Assembly: GCF_014695395.1 (NCBI RefSeq)
Contig: NZ_JACJOF010000027.1
Location: 496,001-560,000 of the forward strand
From: Nodosilinea sp. FACHB-131
GTDB lineage: Bacteria > Cyanobacteriota > Cyanobacteriia > Phormidesmidales > Phormidesmidaceae
Direction of reading: 5' to 3'
Length of the DNA stretch: 64,000 nucleotides
The translations under genes were made by a program, and so were the position numbers. A model generated the notes under the pieces. The model searched no databases. It was not told where the DNA came from and saw nothing but the letters and a program-made list of their open reading frames with translations. This document shows, in pieces, positions 26,309 through 35,634 of this stretch (position 1 is the first letter of the stretch; every line of letters starts with the position of its first letter).

Positions 26309-27307
26309 TTAGTGATTCACTAAACCTGTTTGGGCGATTTGAACTGGAGATCTTGCCAAATCGGGAGCGATTTCCGCCAGGTACTCAGCATCGGTAGCCT
26401 TCTCAATGGGTTGAGCCACGGTGGTGGTGGGCGTCGCCTCGGCTACACGACTGGCCACCCAGTCAGCGTAATCTTCGGGGGAGTGCACAATCACCTGGGT
26501 TCGCATGGCGCCGTGGTAGGACCCACATAGTTCAGCACAGACTACTGGATAGGTGCCCTCGCGGGTTGCTACAAAACGCAGTTCACCGGGTTCACCGGGC
26601 AGGGCGTCCTGCTTCAGGCGAAACTGAGGCACCCAAAAAGAGTGAATTACATCCTGGGCCTCAATTTTAAGCTGCACGTCTTTGTCTACGGGAATGTGCA
26701 GTTCTCCATCGGTAATCCCCGTATCGGGGTAGCGAAAAATCCAGGCGAATTGCATACCCGTCACGTTGACCGTCACATCGGGCTGATTCATCTGCACCAA
26801 GGGGCTGGCACCAAATCCATAGACTTGGGTTTTGCCAAAGACAGTGTCATCGTCAAGGCCCTGGGCTAGTAGTAGGGGGGCCACATCAATTACCGATTGC
26901 TGTGGTGCCATTGCCACCATGGCACCGTGGCCGTGGTGACCACCGGGCGAAAAGCCGCCCATTTCCTGAAATACCACAACGCTGTACAGGCCTAAACCCA
27001 CAACAATCACAGCGGGAATAGCGGTCCAAAATGCCTCTAGGGGCAGGTTGCCCTCAATGGGCAGACCATCGGTATCATCGCCCTTAGGCTGGCGAAAGCG
27101 AATCAGCGAATAGACGATCGCCCCCTGCACCACAATGAACAGGGCTGTACCAATAGTCATCATGACGTTAAATAGGTCATCTACCAAGGGTGCCTGCTCA
27201 GACGCTTGCACCGGCAGTAGATTGTGGTTTTGCCCCACCCAAAGACTGATCAGAGTGACGGCAATACCGAGAATCAGTGTCCAAAAGGGGGCGGGAATTT
27301 GTTTCAT
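26309..27307 (-). CDS. ctaC: Cytochrome c oxidase subunit II
   Basis: A 332-residue subunit carrying the CuA centre that accepts electrons from cytochrome c6 or plastocyanin. Two N-terminal hydrophobic segments are followed by a periplasmic cupredoxin domain. 'VIHSFWVPQFRLKQDALPG' and 'CAELCGSYHGAM' supply the CuA ligands (His, Cys-x3-Cys, His, Met). An insertion rich in Gly/His ('SPGGHHGHGAM') after helix 2 is typical of cyanobacterial proteins. The ATG at 27307 has an AGGAGA site. The C-terminal 60 residues extend beyond the cupredoxin domain. It is the first gene of the operon. Confidence 0.94.
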   Translation of the reverse strand: MKQIPAPFWTLILGIAVTLISLWVGQNHNLLPVQASEQAPLVDDLFNVMMTIGTALFIVVQGAIVYSLIRFRQPKGDDTDGLPIEGNLPLEAFWTAIPAVIVVGLGLYSVVVFQEMGGFSPGGHHGHGAMVAMAPQQSVIDVAPLLLAQGLDDDTVFGKTQVYGFGASPLVQMNQPDVTVNVTGMQFAWIFRYPDTGITDGELHIPVDKDVQLKIEAQDVIHSFWVPQFRLKQDALPGEPGELRFVATREGTYPVVCAELCGSYHGAMRTQVIVHSPEDYADWVASRVAEATPTTTVAQPIEKATDAEYLAEIAPDLARSPVQIAQTGLVNH

Positions 27308-27806
27308 GGCTACTCTCCTAGGGAGATGTTGCGAAGGATGCAAACCTCAGCCTCGTGAGGATATACATCTGGAACGTGCGAATTAACTACCAGGGCTAAA
27401 AAACCATCAGCCATGTCTCTTCGCATGCTAAAGGTCAGATCTAGTCTGGCTTAAGAAACTTCTGATTTGCTTCAACTCTGTCAACGAACCGCGTCATCTT
27501 TGTAAAGCTATGTAACTTCTGGGGTCGTCAAGAAACCAGGACTTCCAAAAAAAACCATCCTTAGGGTCTAACGCAGATCCTGCCAAATTGGAGACGGTTA
27601 ATGGTTGGCTGTAGTGTTTTGAAACTCAATTCTCTCTAAACGCTGCTAGCAAAAAGGCATAGCCCCTGTCGTTAAATGCTGGGTTGCCGAGTTACATTTT
27701 CTTGCATATCAGGGTAGTGGCTGAGGAATGGGCATTCTAAGCCCATTGCTCGGGTCACAGACTTGACTGACGGCTGCGGGCTTTTGTACCCAGGGAGAAA
27801 TTGCAC
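27308..27806. other. Divergent promoter region of ctaC and the 27807 gene
   Basis: About 500 bases without an ORF of note. It must contain the ctaCDE promoter. No clear operator, riboswitch or tRNA was found. The part nearest ctaC (27310-27560) is moderately AT-rich. Confidence 0.4.
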
Positions 27807-28082
27807 ATGGACTTTCCGATGGCCTCTAGCCAGCCCGATGTTCGCAAAGAAGCCCTTGTGGCCCTAACGGCCCAGTTTGTTAAGCAGGGTCATCCCCCCA
27901 GCTATGCCCAGCACATGGCTACTGCTTCTATCTTTCAGGCCGATTTAGAACTGCGTAACGCCCAGTTCAGCCGCCTGATCGCTTGGCTTAAAGAGTCTCA
28001 TGCTGACATCTACCCCAAGGCGCTCGAAATTGCTGAGGACGTGCGGCAAGAGTTTGAGAAGCGCGTCACTGGTGAGTTTTAG
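27807..28082 (+). CDS. Small conserved helical protein of unknown function
   Basis: A 91-residue protein starting MDFPMASSQPDVRKEA, with AGGGAGAAA about eight bases upstream. It is almost wholly helical: 'VALTAQFVKQGHPPSYAQHM', 'ADLELRNAQFSRLIAWLK' and 'ALEIAEDVRQEFEKRV'. No Cys, membrane segment or signal peptide is present. I do not recognise the family, though the composition suggests a conserved cyanobacterial protein. It lies between the ctaC promoter and the convergent sigma factor gene. Confidence 0.65.
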   Translation: MDFPMASSQPDVRKEALVALTAQFVKQGHPPSYAQHMATASIFQADLELRNAQFSRLIAWLKESHADIYPKALEIAEDVRQEFEKRVTGEF

Positions 28083-28189
28083 CTAGAGCTGCTGCCGCTA
28101 CCCACCCCCTCAATCCCCCCAATCCTTTCAGAAATGGCGAAATAGGCGATCGCATCCCACCAGGCACTACCTAATTTTATAAAGCAAAA

Positions 28190-28233
28190 ACCGCCCCTTG
28201 CTCCAGACAAGTCTATCCTGAGCAAGGGGCGGT
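28190..28233 (-). terminator. Rho-independent terminator of the sigma factor gene
   Basis: A 14-bp perfect stem (ACCGCCCCTTGCTC / GAGCAAGGGGCGGT) with a 16-base loop is followed on the minus strand by five T residues. It begins about 20 bases after the sigma factor stop codon. Confidence 0.85.
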
Positions 28234-28252
28234 CAGCAGTCGGCACAATCAC

Positions 28253-29236
28253 TTAACTGGCAATGTAACCATGCATGGTGGATTTGCGGCGGCGCAGGTG
28301 CTTGAGAGCCTGTTGCTCTAGCTGACGCACCCGCTCGCGGCTAATGTTCATGCGGTTGCCCACCTTGGCCAGCGACAGCTCATTGCCATCCTCAAGACCG
28401 TAGCGCAGGGTGATCACCTCTTTCTGTTGAGGGGTAAGCTCAGACAGTAGATTGCGAATGTCCTGCTTTAGCGACTCTTGAGCGGTGAAGGTTTCAGGCG
28501 AAATGCCGTCGTCTTCCAGCAGCTCTTGCAGCTCAGTATCCTGGTTGTCGCCAATGCGCACATCTAGCGAAATAGGCTGCCGCGCCAACACCAAAAACTC
28601 GCGAATTTGCTTGGGCTCTAGCTCTAGCGCCTCACCGATTTCGTTGGCGTTGGGGCTGCGGCCCAGCTGCTGAGACAGCTCGCGCTGCACCCGCTTGATT
28701 TTGTTGAGCTTTTCGGTGATGTGAATGGGCAAGCGAATGGTGCGTGCCTGCTGCGCGATCGCACGGGTGATGGCTTGGCGGATCCACCAGTAGGCGTAGG
28801 TTGAGAATTTGTATCCCTTAGTGGGATCAAACTTCTCAACGCCGCGCTCCAACCCCAAGGTGCCCTCTTGAATGAGGTCTAAAAATTCTAGGTTGCGCTT
28901 TTGGTATTTCTTGGCGATCGCCACTACCAGACGCAAGTTTGCCTCAATCATTTTGCGCTTGGCTCGCTCGCCCTGACGCACTGTATGGTTGAGCTGAGCC
29001 TCGTCTAAATCAGCAGCTTCGGCCCACTCGTTTAGACTGGGTTCATGGCCCAAGGTCTCGGTCAGGCCTTCTTTTTGCTCTAGCAGCGCCATATAGGACT
29101 GCACCTGCTTACCGAAGATAATCTCCTCTTCGTGGGTGAGCAGCGGTACGCGGCCAATCTCATGGAGGTAGGTTCGTACAGCGTCAGCACTGTAGAGGGG
29201 CTTGCTTTTTAACGTACGGGTCTTTGTTTTAGCCAT
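28253..29236 (-). CDS. Group 2 RNA polymerase sigma factor (RpoD-like)
   Basis: A 327-residue non-essential sigma-70 relative. Region 1.2 is '[20 protein letters not shown]'. Region 2 includes '[13 protein letters not shown]', '[20 protein letters not shown]' and the -10 recognition helix '[16 protein letters not shown]'. Region 3 has '[20 protein letters not shown]', and region 4 ends with the helix-turn-helix '[20 protein letters not shown]'. It lacks the long region 1.1 and non-conserved insert of principal sigma factors. Cyanobacterial group 2 factors (SigB, C, D, E) control stress, light and carbon/nitrogen responses; which one this is cannot be settled by eye. A long leader region lies upstream. 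Confidence 0.92.
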   Translation of the reverse strand: MAKTKTRTLKSKPLYSADAVRTYLHEIGRVPLLTHEEEIIFGKQVQSYMALLEQKEGLTETLGHEPSLNEWAEAADLDEAQLNHTVRQGERAKRKMIEANLRLVVAIAKKYQKRNLEFLDLIQEGTLGLERGVEKFDPTKGYKFSTYAYWWIRQAITRAIAQQARTIRLPIHITEKLNKIKRVQRELSQQLGRSPNANEIGEALELEPKQIREFLVLARQPISLDVRIGDNQDTELQELLEDDGISPETFTAQESLKQDIRNLLSELTPQQKEVITLRYGLEDGNELSLAKVGNRMNISRERVRQLEQQALKHLRRRKSTMHGYIAS

Positions 29237-30113
29237 GAATTAACCTTTGTCCTCCACTGACGATGCGGCAAACGCTGAATGCTGAAACCCAAAAATTGAT
29301 AAGAAAACGATCACCTTTCAAAAATGCCTAGGCCGAATCACGGAGAGATAGCAAGCTTCTCGGCCTTATGTCGGCTTCAATACTGAACTGAGAGCAATCA
29401 AACTTGAGTTCTGCCTCGACACGCATCCCTTTGCTCTGACAGGATGCGGTTCTGCAATTTTCATCGCTGATCCTTAGCGATCAGGACTAAGTTAATCACT
29501 TGCAATACAGAGTCACCAATCTAACGGCTGTCCAGACTTGTATCTGCTGAAGCTGCGGTTTGATCAACGTTGCAAAGCCTGAGGCTGGATACGGAGGGCC
29601 AGAGTTCTCAACAAAACTCGAAGCCATTACGAGTTTACTCCTCCAGAGTATAACAACTTTCTGGTTGCGTAAAGTGCTACAGGTGTAGTTATGCGTTTGA
29701 CGGGGGTAGGGGTCACTTTGTTTCCCGAAGGAGTTAGGTTAGCCAACTGCGGCAGAGCGGTCTGCATCAGATGTTTCAGTTCCAAACTGGACTTGAGGCT
29801 GATGCTTTAAGAACATCTTCATTTTCAATGATCGAAGCCTTTAGGTATGGGGGTTTCCCTCCTGAGAAAACCGAACCTGCTGCATCAACTAGCCGGAGGA
29901 GTAGATCAAAACTTTTCAAGCCCTAAGATACTGAAACTGTGTAGCAGGGGTGTGTCGGCGGTATGGCAACTCTATGGCAGGTCTGGCAGCATACTACAAC
30001 CTGGCGACTCCCCATAACCTGATCTCACCGGCACTGGCACACAACCTGCTAGCGACTGCTCAAAAACCGGTAGACTCAGTGAGATTATTTTTCATCCCTA
30101 AGCATAAGCACCC
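29237..30113. other. 877-bp region between sigma factor and murI
   Basis: The largest gap in the window. It holds the sigma factor promoter and the murI promoter. One 51-codon ORF with protein-like composition (29771-29926) is listed separately. No tRNA, 6S-like or tmRNA-like structure was recognised, but an unannotated non-coding RNA could be hidden here. The GAGTTTTGTTGAG / CTCGAAGCCATTACGAGTTT neighbourhood near 29605-29640 has weak pairing potential. Confidence 0.4.
29771..29926 (+). CDS. Candidate small protein, 51 residues
   Basis: An ATG at 29771 opens a 51-codon frame starting MFQFQTGLEADALRTSSF, then a proline/glycine turn 'YGGFPPEKTEP' and a basic C-terminus 'STSRRSRSKLFKP'. The composition is balanced and protein-like. 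No clear Shine-Dalgarno is seen, and the frame continues upstream to 29738 without a start. The family was not recognised. It could be a genuine small cyanobacterial protein or chance. Confidence 0.3.
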   Translation: MFQFQTGLEADALRTSSFSMIEAFRYGGFPPEKTEPAASTSRRSRSKLFKP

Positions 30114-30959
30114 ATGAAAAACGGGTTAGACCATCGCCTGCTAGCTACGCGACCGACTCCTATCGGCATCTTCGACAGCGGTGTAGGCGGCCTCACCGTG
30201 CTACGAGAAATCTATCGCCAGTTGCCCAACGAGTCAGTACTGTACTTTGGCGACACGGCGCGACTGCCCTATGGCTCGCGATCGCCCGAAGAGATTCTCT
30301 ACTTTGTGCGCCAAATCTTGACCTGGATGGCTGACCAGGGGGTCAAGATGGTAATTATGGCCTGTAATACCAGCTCGGCCCTAGCCCTCGATCCGGTGCA
30401 GGGTGAGTTTCCCTTTCCAGTGCTGGGGCTAATTCGGCCAGGGGCTCAAGCAGCAGCTTTGCAGGGGCGTCGCATTGGGGTGATTGCTACCCAGGCTACG
30501 GTCACCAGCCGCGCCTACACCCATGCTATTCAAGAGATCAACTCGACCTGTCAGGTGTGGGAGGTGGGCTGTCCTAGCTTTGTGCCCATTGTCGAGCAGA
30601 ACCAGATTCAATCGCCTCAGGCCCAACGTGTTGCCGCTACCTATCTACAACCGCTGATTGCCGCCAACATCGATACTCTCGTTTACGGATGTACTCACTA
30701 TCCTCACCTGGCTCCGGTTCTGAAGCCAATTTTGCCAACCACAACCCAATACGTTGACCCAGCAATTTCTATGGTGGCTGCCGCTGCCAAAGAACTTGAT
30801 GCCCTAGGGCTCCGCAGTAGTACCCCTGCCTGGTCGACAGAGTTTTATGTAAGTGGCTCGGCTCCTGAGTTTAAGCGACTAGCCGTGCAATGGCTGGGTC
30901 ACCAGCCCACCGTGCGCCAGGTCCGTTTGCCAGAACTGGTGGCTAACCCCAAGGGCTAG
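30114..30959 (+). CDS. murI: Glutamate racemase
   Basis: Makes D-glutamate for peptidoglycan in the cytoplasm; 281 residues. 'IGIFDSGVGGLTVLREI' (residues 17-33) is the N-terminal substrate loop. The two catalytic cysteines are seen in 'MACNTSSALAL' (about residue 84) and 'YGCTHYPHL' (about residue 194), flanked by the expected Asp/His residues. It is followed with a 4-base convergent overlap by a tiny minus-strand gene, then by solanesyl diphosphate synthase. The Asp/Glu racemase at 54803 is a separate family member. Confidence 0.95.
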   Translation: MKNGLDHRLLATRPTPIGIFDSGVGGLTVLREIYRQLPNESVLYFGDTARLPYGSRSPEEILYFVRQILTWMADQGVKMVIMACNTSSALALDPVQGEFPFPVLGLIRPGAQAAALQGRRIGVIATQATVTSRAYTHAIQEINSTCQVWEVGCPSFVPIVEQNQIQSPQAQRVAATYLQPLIAANIDTLVYGCTHYPHLAPVLKPILPTTTQYVDPAISMVAAAAKELDALGLRSSTPAWSTEFYVSGSAPEFKRLAVQWLGHQPTVRQVRLPELVANPKG

Positions 30960-31075
30960 CCCTGAGAGCGACGCCGGGTGCTCAGTCGCTGGGCTAATAC
31001 GAGCATGCCGTAGATCAGGAGTAGGTAGGCGATCGCCAGCAGCGGAATAACGGTGAGAGAAGCAGAATAGGTCAT
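30956..31075 (-). CDS. Small single-span membrane protein
   Basis: A 39-residue product: MTYSASLTVIP, a hydrophobic span 'LLAIAYLLLIYGMLVLAQ' (residues 12-29) and a basic tail RLSTRRRSQG. The size and topology resemble the tiny subunits of photosynthetic or NDH complexes, but the sequence matched none that I know. Its stop overlaps the murI stop region by four bases on the opposite strand. The frame continues upstream to 31144, but those residues look non-coding. Confidence 0.5.
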   Translation of the reverse strand: MTYSASLTVIPLLAIAYLLLIYGMLVLAQRLSTRRRSQG

Positions 31076-31660
31076 AGTTGGTAGCAGCAGATGAGAGAAG
31101 ACCGTGAATGCCCGACGAGCTGCGGGTACAGTCAAAAGCAGCACAAATGCTGCAAAAAACCAGCCCCCTCTCTATAAAAGGAGCTTGCTCGCCAACAATC
31201 TTGGGTGATGACACACCCATAGAAGCCATTGAAAACGACCGAGCGCTCAGGAAACCAGTGGGAACCCACTTAGCACCGCGATCGCCTCAAACGGCCAAAT
31301 AAAACAAAACCAGGCAAGCTATCTTGCCGACTCTGTTTATTTTCTTGAGAAATTCTTAAGTTAATTTTATCACGGTATTCTGCTGTCGGGTGGGAAATAT
31401 GAGGCGTAAAGTTGCTGAAGTTTTGGGCTAATTTTGAAAATCGGTTCGTGCTGTTTAGCCAACGCTGTGGTGCTGGTTTAGAGCGTGTAATCCATGCTTG
31501 CCAAGGGGTTTCATCTTAGGATTGACCCTTGGCTAGGCTTTGGCCAAAGGCTGGTAGACAACAAAAAGGCTGAGCTTTTACCGATACTCCTCCTGGGGTT
31601 GTCTTAGAATGACGATAGAATATGTAAAAATTCGTAACTTTAGCGCTCTTGCCGGGGTCT
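31076..31660. other. Intergenic region upstream of the prenyl synthase gene
   Basis: About 585 bases, AT-rich between 31300 and 31470. It contains one HIP1-type site and no recognised gene. A plus-strand ORF (31108-31302) has no supporting signal. The promoter of the prenyl synthase probably lies near 31580-31640. Confidence 0.4.
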
Positions 31661-32632
31661 ATGACTTCAGTAACTTCTCTTTTCGCACCGGTTGAGTCCG
31701 ACCTTGACCTGATGACCCAAAACCTAAAGGGGTTAGTCGGGGCACAGCATCCCATTTTGTCAGCGGCGGCCGAGCATCTGTTTGGTGCTGGGGGCAAGCG
31801 GGTGCGTCCAGCCATTGTTCTGCTGCTGTCCAAGGCCACCCTGCCGGGGCAAGAGATAACTCCCAAGCACCGCCGCCTGGCCGAGATTACCGAAATGATC
31901 CACACGGCTAGCCTTGTGCATGACGATGTGGTCGATGAAGCCAGTGTGCGGCGCGGAGTGCCCACTGTGCACAGTAGTTTTGGCAACCGCATCGCCGTGC
32001 TGGCGGGTGACTTTTTGTTTGCCCAAGCCTCGTGGTATTTGGCTAACTTAGACAACCTACGGGTGGTCAAGCTGCTCTCCCAGGTGATTATGAATTTGGC
32101 CGAGGGCGAGATTCAGCAGGGTCTAAACCGCTTTGATACCAGCTTTTCCATTGATGCCTATCTGGATAAGAGCTACTTCAAGACAGCATCGCTGATGGCT
32201 AATAGCGCTAAGGCGGCAGGGGTGCTGAGCGAAATGTCGGAAACCGTAATCGAGCAGCTCTATGACTACGGTCGGCATCTGGGCCTGGCCTTTCAGGTGG
32301 TTGACGATATTCTCGACTTCACTAGTTCTGATGAGGTGTTGGGTAAGCCTGCCTGCTCCGATCTGAGGAGTGGCAATTTGACTGCTCCTGTGCTCTATGC
32401 GATGGCTGAGCACCCTTTTCTCACAACTCTCATTGAGCGAGAGTTTTCTGAGGCCGATGATTTTGAGCAGGCGATTAACTTAGTACATCAAAGCAGCGGT
32501 ATTTCGCGATCGCGTGAACTTGCCGCCACTCATGCTCGCCTAGCGGCAACCTGCCTAGAGCATCTGCCCCCTTCTGCCGCTCGCCAGGCCCTCCAAGACC
32601 TGACTAGCTACGTACTGCGGCGTATTTCTTAG
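31661..32632 (+). CDS. sds: Solanesyl (long-chain all-trans) diphosphate synthase
   Basis: Makes the C40-45 side chain of plastoquinone by adding isopentenyl units to an allylic diphosphate; 323 residues. The first aspartate-rich motif is 'LVHDDVVDEAS' (DDxxD) and the second is 'FQVVDDILDFTSS'. 'GGKRVRPAIVLL' binds diphosphate. The small residues just before the first motif (HTASLVHDD) fit a long-chain enzyme rather than GGPP or FPP synthase. The ATG at 31661 is preferred over a TTG four codons upstream. The gene stands near murI, an arrangement I recall in several cyanobacteria. Confidence 0.88.
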   Translation: MTSVTSLFAPVESDLDLMTQNLKGLVGAQHPILSAAAEHLFGAGGKRVRPAIVLLLSKATLPGQEITPKHRRLAEITEMIHTASLVHDDVVDEASVRRGVPTVHSSFGNRIAVLAGDFLFAQASWYLANLDNLRVVKLLSQVIMNLAEGEIQQGLNRFDTSFSIDAYLDKSYFKTASLMANSAKAAGVLSEMSETVIEQLYDYGRHLGLAFQVVDDILDFTSSDEVLGKPACSDLRSGNLTAPVLYAMAEHPFLTTLIEREFSEADDFEQAINLVHQSSGISRSRELAATHARLAATCLEHLPPSAARQALQDLTSYVLRRIS

Positions 32633-32859
32633 GAAAGCTCATGTTGGCTGCTCCATCCTCCTATTGGGACGGGCACTAGGCTATGCCCTAGGGCGATCGC
32701 CCCATAGTGCTGCTGCGCTCTGCCAACGCTATTCGGGAGCGCTAACCACCTTGCATGTAGGCGGTAGTGCACAAGGGAGTTGCTAAGCCGAATTCGCTAA
32801 AATCCCTTAGGCCATAGCAAGTTAGGCTACGCTGCAAAGGTAGCTCCTAGAGCAAGTCA

Positions 32860-33330
32860 ATGGGCCAAGAAATCGAGCGCAAATTTTTGGTGGTGGGCGA
32901 CGACTGGCGGCAGGTTGCCCAGGGTGAATTGATCTGTCAGGGCTACATTCCCACTCAAGATGCACGCACTGTGCGGGTGCGGCGAGTGGGCGATCGCGCC
33001 TATCTCACCCTCAAAGGCCCAGCTGTGGGTTTAGTGCGTCCCGAATTCGAGTATTCTATTCCGGTTGCCGATGCCCAGACTATACTGGCAACCCTCTGTC
33101 AGCCGCCCCTGATTGAAAAAACGCGCTATCGCCTTCCCCTGGGGAATGTAGTGTGGGAAATAGACGAGTTTCTGGGCGAAAACCAGGGATTGATTGTCGC
33201 AGAGGTCGAGCTTACCAGTGCCGATCAAGTCGTCGACCTGCCTGACTGGATAGGCGCAGAGGTGAGTGACGACCCGCGCTATCAGAACTCTAACCTTGCT
33301 CGCTATCCCTATAGAAGCTGGAATGCCTAA
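32860..33330 (+). CDS. CYTH domain (triphosphate tunnel metalloenzyme) protein
   Basis: A 156-residue single-domain protein. 'EIERKFLV' at residues 4-11 is the defining ExExK motif. It is followed by 'VRVRRVGDRAYLTLKG', 'FEYSIPVADAQTIL', 'KTRYRLPLGNVVWEIDEF' and 'GLIVAEVELTS', the alternating acidic and basic strands of the tunnel. Relatives hydrolyse inorganic triphosphate or act on nucleotides. Bacterial proteins of this size, such as NE1496-type, mostly hydrolyse PPPi with Mg2+. Physiological role unknown. It is convergent with cruG, 17 bases away. Confidence 0.9.
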   Translation: MGQEIERKFLVVGDDWRQVAQGELICQGYIPTQDARTVRVRRVGDRAYLTLKGPAVGLVRPEFEYSIPVADAQTILATLCQPPLIEKTRYRLPLGNVVWEIDEFLGENQGLIVAEVELTSADQVVDLPDWIGAEVSDDPRYQNSNLARYPYRSWNA

Positions 33331-33347
33331 AGCTTTACCCCTGTGCT

Positions 33348-34562
33348 CTAGTCCACAACTGGATACTGCCGCCCTCGCCATTGGGTAGGCCGCCGCAGAG
33401 AAGAGAGACCAATGCGGGCTACCGCTGCCAGGTCGGCCAGGGGCGACAGCCAAAAAGCCCAGGCTCCTGGTGCTCCTTTGAGATCGTAGGCCGTTGCTAC
33501 CGCTGCCTGCATGCCCAAGCGCATCAAGAGCAATGTCATATTCACGGCGAGCAAGATCTGGAGCGCCAACGACCACAATGCGGGTGCAAAGTGCTGAAGT
33601 ATCCCTAGTCCCGGTACGAGCACCCAAGGCAACCCCTGCACAACGGCCAGAAATGTCCAATCCCACCAGACCTGAGCTGCTGGAGCTGCATCTTTGAGGT
33701 CGAGAGAGCGACCCCACTCGCGCCAGGTTTCGGCCATGCCTTCGTACATGCGCACTTTTAGCAGGCGAGTGCCATCCCAAAAGCCCACTTTGGCACCCTG
33801 GGCGGCGGCGTGGCGAGCCAGGGTGACATCGTCGCAGAAAGAGGTAGAAGCGGCCTGGTAGCCGTCGAGTTTTTCGAGCAGCGATCGCCGCACCATGAAG
33901 CACTGGCCGTTAGCCATCACTCTCTGAGACGAGCCACTGGGGCTGCCCGCCGGGCCAAAGCGGTACACCAGCGTCATCAGCAAAGCGGGCTGTAGCCAAA
34001 ATTCGCCGGGGTGCTTGAGAATGAACCGAGGCGCGAGGGACACGAGGTCATAGCCCTCGCTGTTCATCGCTTTAGCCAAAGCCGCCACTAGGCCAGGCTG
34101 AGGCTGAGTATCAGCGTCGATGCCCAACACCCAGGTGCTAGCGGTTGATGTCTGGCGAAAGCCGTAGTCCAAGGCCCAAGGGCGCCCCACCCAACCCTGG
34201 GGTAAAGGGTCATCCTCTAGCAGGCGCAGCCGTGGGTCGTGGGCCTGGTAAGCACTAACTACCGACTGGGTGCCGTCGGTTGAGCGGCTGTCTACAACTA
34301 AAATTTCCCGCACTTCGTAGCCCTGATGAGTCAAACCCTCCAGGCAGGGACGTATGCGCTCCGCTTCGTTGAGCGTCGGCACCACCACCGAAACCGTGCC
34401 TAGCAAATCGAGGTCGGGGGGCGCTGGAGCCAGAGGTGGTCTGCGAAAGGGACCCTGCATCAACCGCGACAGCAGTACTGCCACCATTGGCAACTGCACC
34501 ACCAGCAGCACGACCGCTACAAAACTTGGCCAAGGAAATAGGGCGACCACATCAGTGGACAA
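33348..34562 (-). CDS. cruG: Carotenoid 2'-O-glycosyltransferase CruG-like (GT2)
   Basis: A 404-residue membrane-associated family 2 glycosyltransferase. An N-terminal transmembrane segment (residues 10-32) is followed by 'VSVVVPTLNEAERIRPCLEG', 'ILVVDSRSTDGTQ' and 'WVLGIDADTQPQ' (DxD-type nucleotide-sugar site). Three or four hydrophobic C-terminal segments follow. In cyanobacteria CruG adds the sugar to myxol-type carotenoids and is encoded beside CruF, as here. The start is a TTG at 34562 with GAGGTG eight bases upstream; a GTG at 34550 is the alternative. Confidence 0.82.
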   Translation of the reverse strand: MSTDVVALFPWPSFVAVVLLVVQLPMVAVLLSRLMQGPFRRPPLAPAPPDLDLLGTVSVVVPTLNEAERIRPCLEGLTHQGYEVREILVVDSRSTDGTQSVVSAYQAHDPRLRLLEDDPLPQGWVGRPWALDYGFRQTSTASTWVLGIDADTQPQPGLVAALAKAMNSEGYDLVSLAPRFILKHPGEFWLQPALLMTLVYRFGPAGSPSGSSQRVMANGQCFMVRRSLLEKLDGYQAASTSFCDDVTLARHAAAQGAKVGFWDGTRLLKVRMYEGMAETWREWGRSLDLKDAAPAAQVWWDWTFLAVVQGLPWVLVPGLGILQHFAPALWSLALQILLAVNMTLLLMRLGMQAAVATAYDLKGAPGAWAFWLSPLADLAAVARIGLSSLRRPTQWRGRQYPVVD

Positions 34563-34638
34563 AGGAGCACCTCAAAATGGACATTACAACTATGGAATCT
34601 ATTGACTGTGGACTCACGAACTCAATTTCAGAATACTA

Positions 34639-34668
34639 AGCCTCGGATAGTATCTACCATCCGAGGCT
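34639..34668. other. Perfect hairpin between cruF and cruG
   Basis: AGCCTCGGAT and ATCCGAGGCT form a 10-bp perfect stem around a 10-base loop within the 151-base spacer. There is no T-run on the minus strand, so a processing site, attenuator or mRNA stabiliser is more likely than a simple terminator. Confidence 0.55.
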
Positions 34669-34713
34669 GAGGGGTTAACTTCTAGAAATGAGCAGAAATT
34701 AGAGCTGCGCTAT

Positions 34714-35634
34714 CTAAGAACCTTTAGTCGCCGCTACCGAAGCTTCAATGACCTGGGCGGACTCAACTAATGCACCTGACAGCTCTTCCTGGGCGGTGGC
34801 ACGCCAACAGAGCACCGCAGGCAAAGCTCCAGTTAAAATTCCCAAAGCGATGGGGACGTAGAAGCCAGCCGCCAGACTCATCACCAGGGCAAAGCCGAAG
34901 TTGGCTAGGTATACGACTAGGGGGAGGGTGAGCTGCCCCTGGTCTAGCTCAGGCGAAAATTTGAAGGTTTTCCACAGGCCTAGGGCTATACCGATGAACA
35001 CGACTCCGGTGCCAAGCCAGCCAGCAAAATTCTGGTAGGGCATACCAAAAAACGCGCCGGGTTCGTGCCAGTACCAGAAGGGTAGAGCGGTCTGGCTCAT
35101 GGCCGGATCGAGCACAAAATCCCAAGAAGTAAGGAGTATAGACCCCAGAAACACGGCGGCTAGCGATCGCGCCCAGTTATAGCGGCCGGCACCGCCCCCA
35201 GCGGCCAAACCGCTGCGAGCCAGCAAAAACGACGCCAGTCCCAAATAAAACCACGAAAGTGGAATAGTAAAGGGCACAAGCCCGGCTACCTTGTAGCCCA
35301 ACCCGTTGAGATAGCTGTAGTTGCCAAAGGGAAAACCAGTGCTGGTGCCCAGCAGCTCACTCGTGAGCGAAACACCGACTGCTGCGATCGCAAACGTGAT
35401 CAAGCTACCCAGTCCTAGGGTGCGATAGGCATACAGGGCTACTGCCATAGTTCCCAGCAAAATGTAGCCAACACCGCCCCCGGCCATGCTCCACCGGAAG
35501 AGGGTTGGCCCTGCCGGCAAGTACTCTAGGATGCCAGGGTGGGGCACCACCCACAGCAGCCCGGCCAGGCCAAAGACCATGGCGACAACGTGACCGTATA
35601 GGCAAAACCGCTCGATGGCTAAAAGATTTCTCAT
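34714..35634 (-). CDS. cruF: Carotenoid 1',2'-hydratase (gamma-carotene 1'-hydroxylase) CruF
   Basis: A 306-residue integral membrane protein with about seven to eight helices. It matches the CruF/CrtC-unrelated hydratase family: 'LLGTSTGFPFGNYSYLNGLGYK' and 'VPFTIPLSWFYLGLASFLLA' are typical, as is 'TSWDFVLDPAMSQTALPFWYW', which carries conserved acidic residues. The enzyme hydrates the psi end of gamma-carotene on the way to myxol and myxoxanthophyll. The ATG at 35634 has AGGAA upstream; a longer frame to 35715 looks like leader. It is upstream of cruG on the same strand. Confidence 0.88.
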   Translation of the reverse strand: MRNLLAIERFCLYGHVVAMVFGLAGLLWVVPHPGILEYLPAGPTLFRWSMAGGGVGYILLGTMAVALYAYRTLGLGSLITFAIAAVGVSLTSELLGTSTGFPFGNYSYLNGLGYKVAGLVPFTIPLSWFYLGLASFLLARSGLAAGGGAGRYNWARSLAAVFLGSILLTSWDFVLDPAMSQTALPFWYWHEPGAFFGMPYQNFAGWLGTGVVFIGIALGLWKTFKFSPELDQGQLTLPLVVYLANFGFALVMSLAAGFYVPIALGILTGALPAVLCWRATAQEELSGALVESAQVIEASVAATKGS

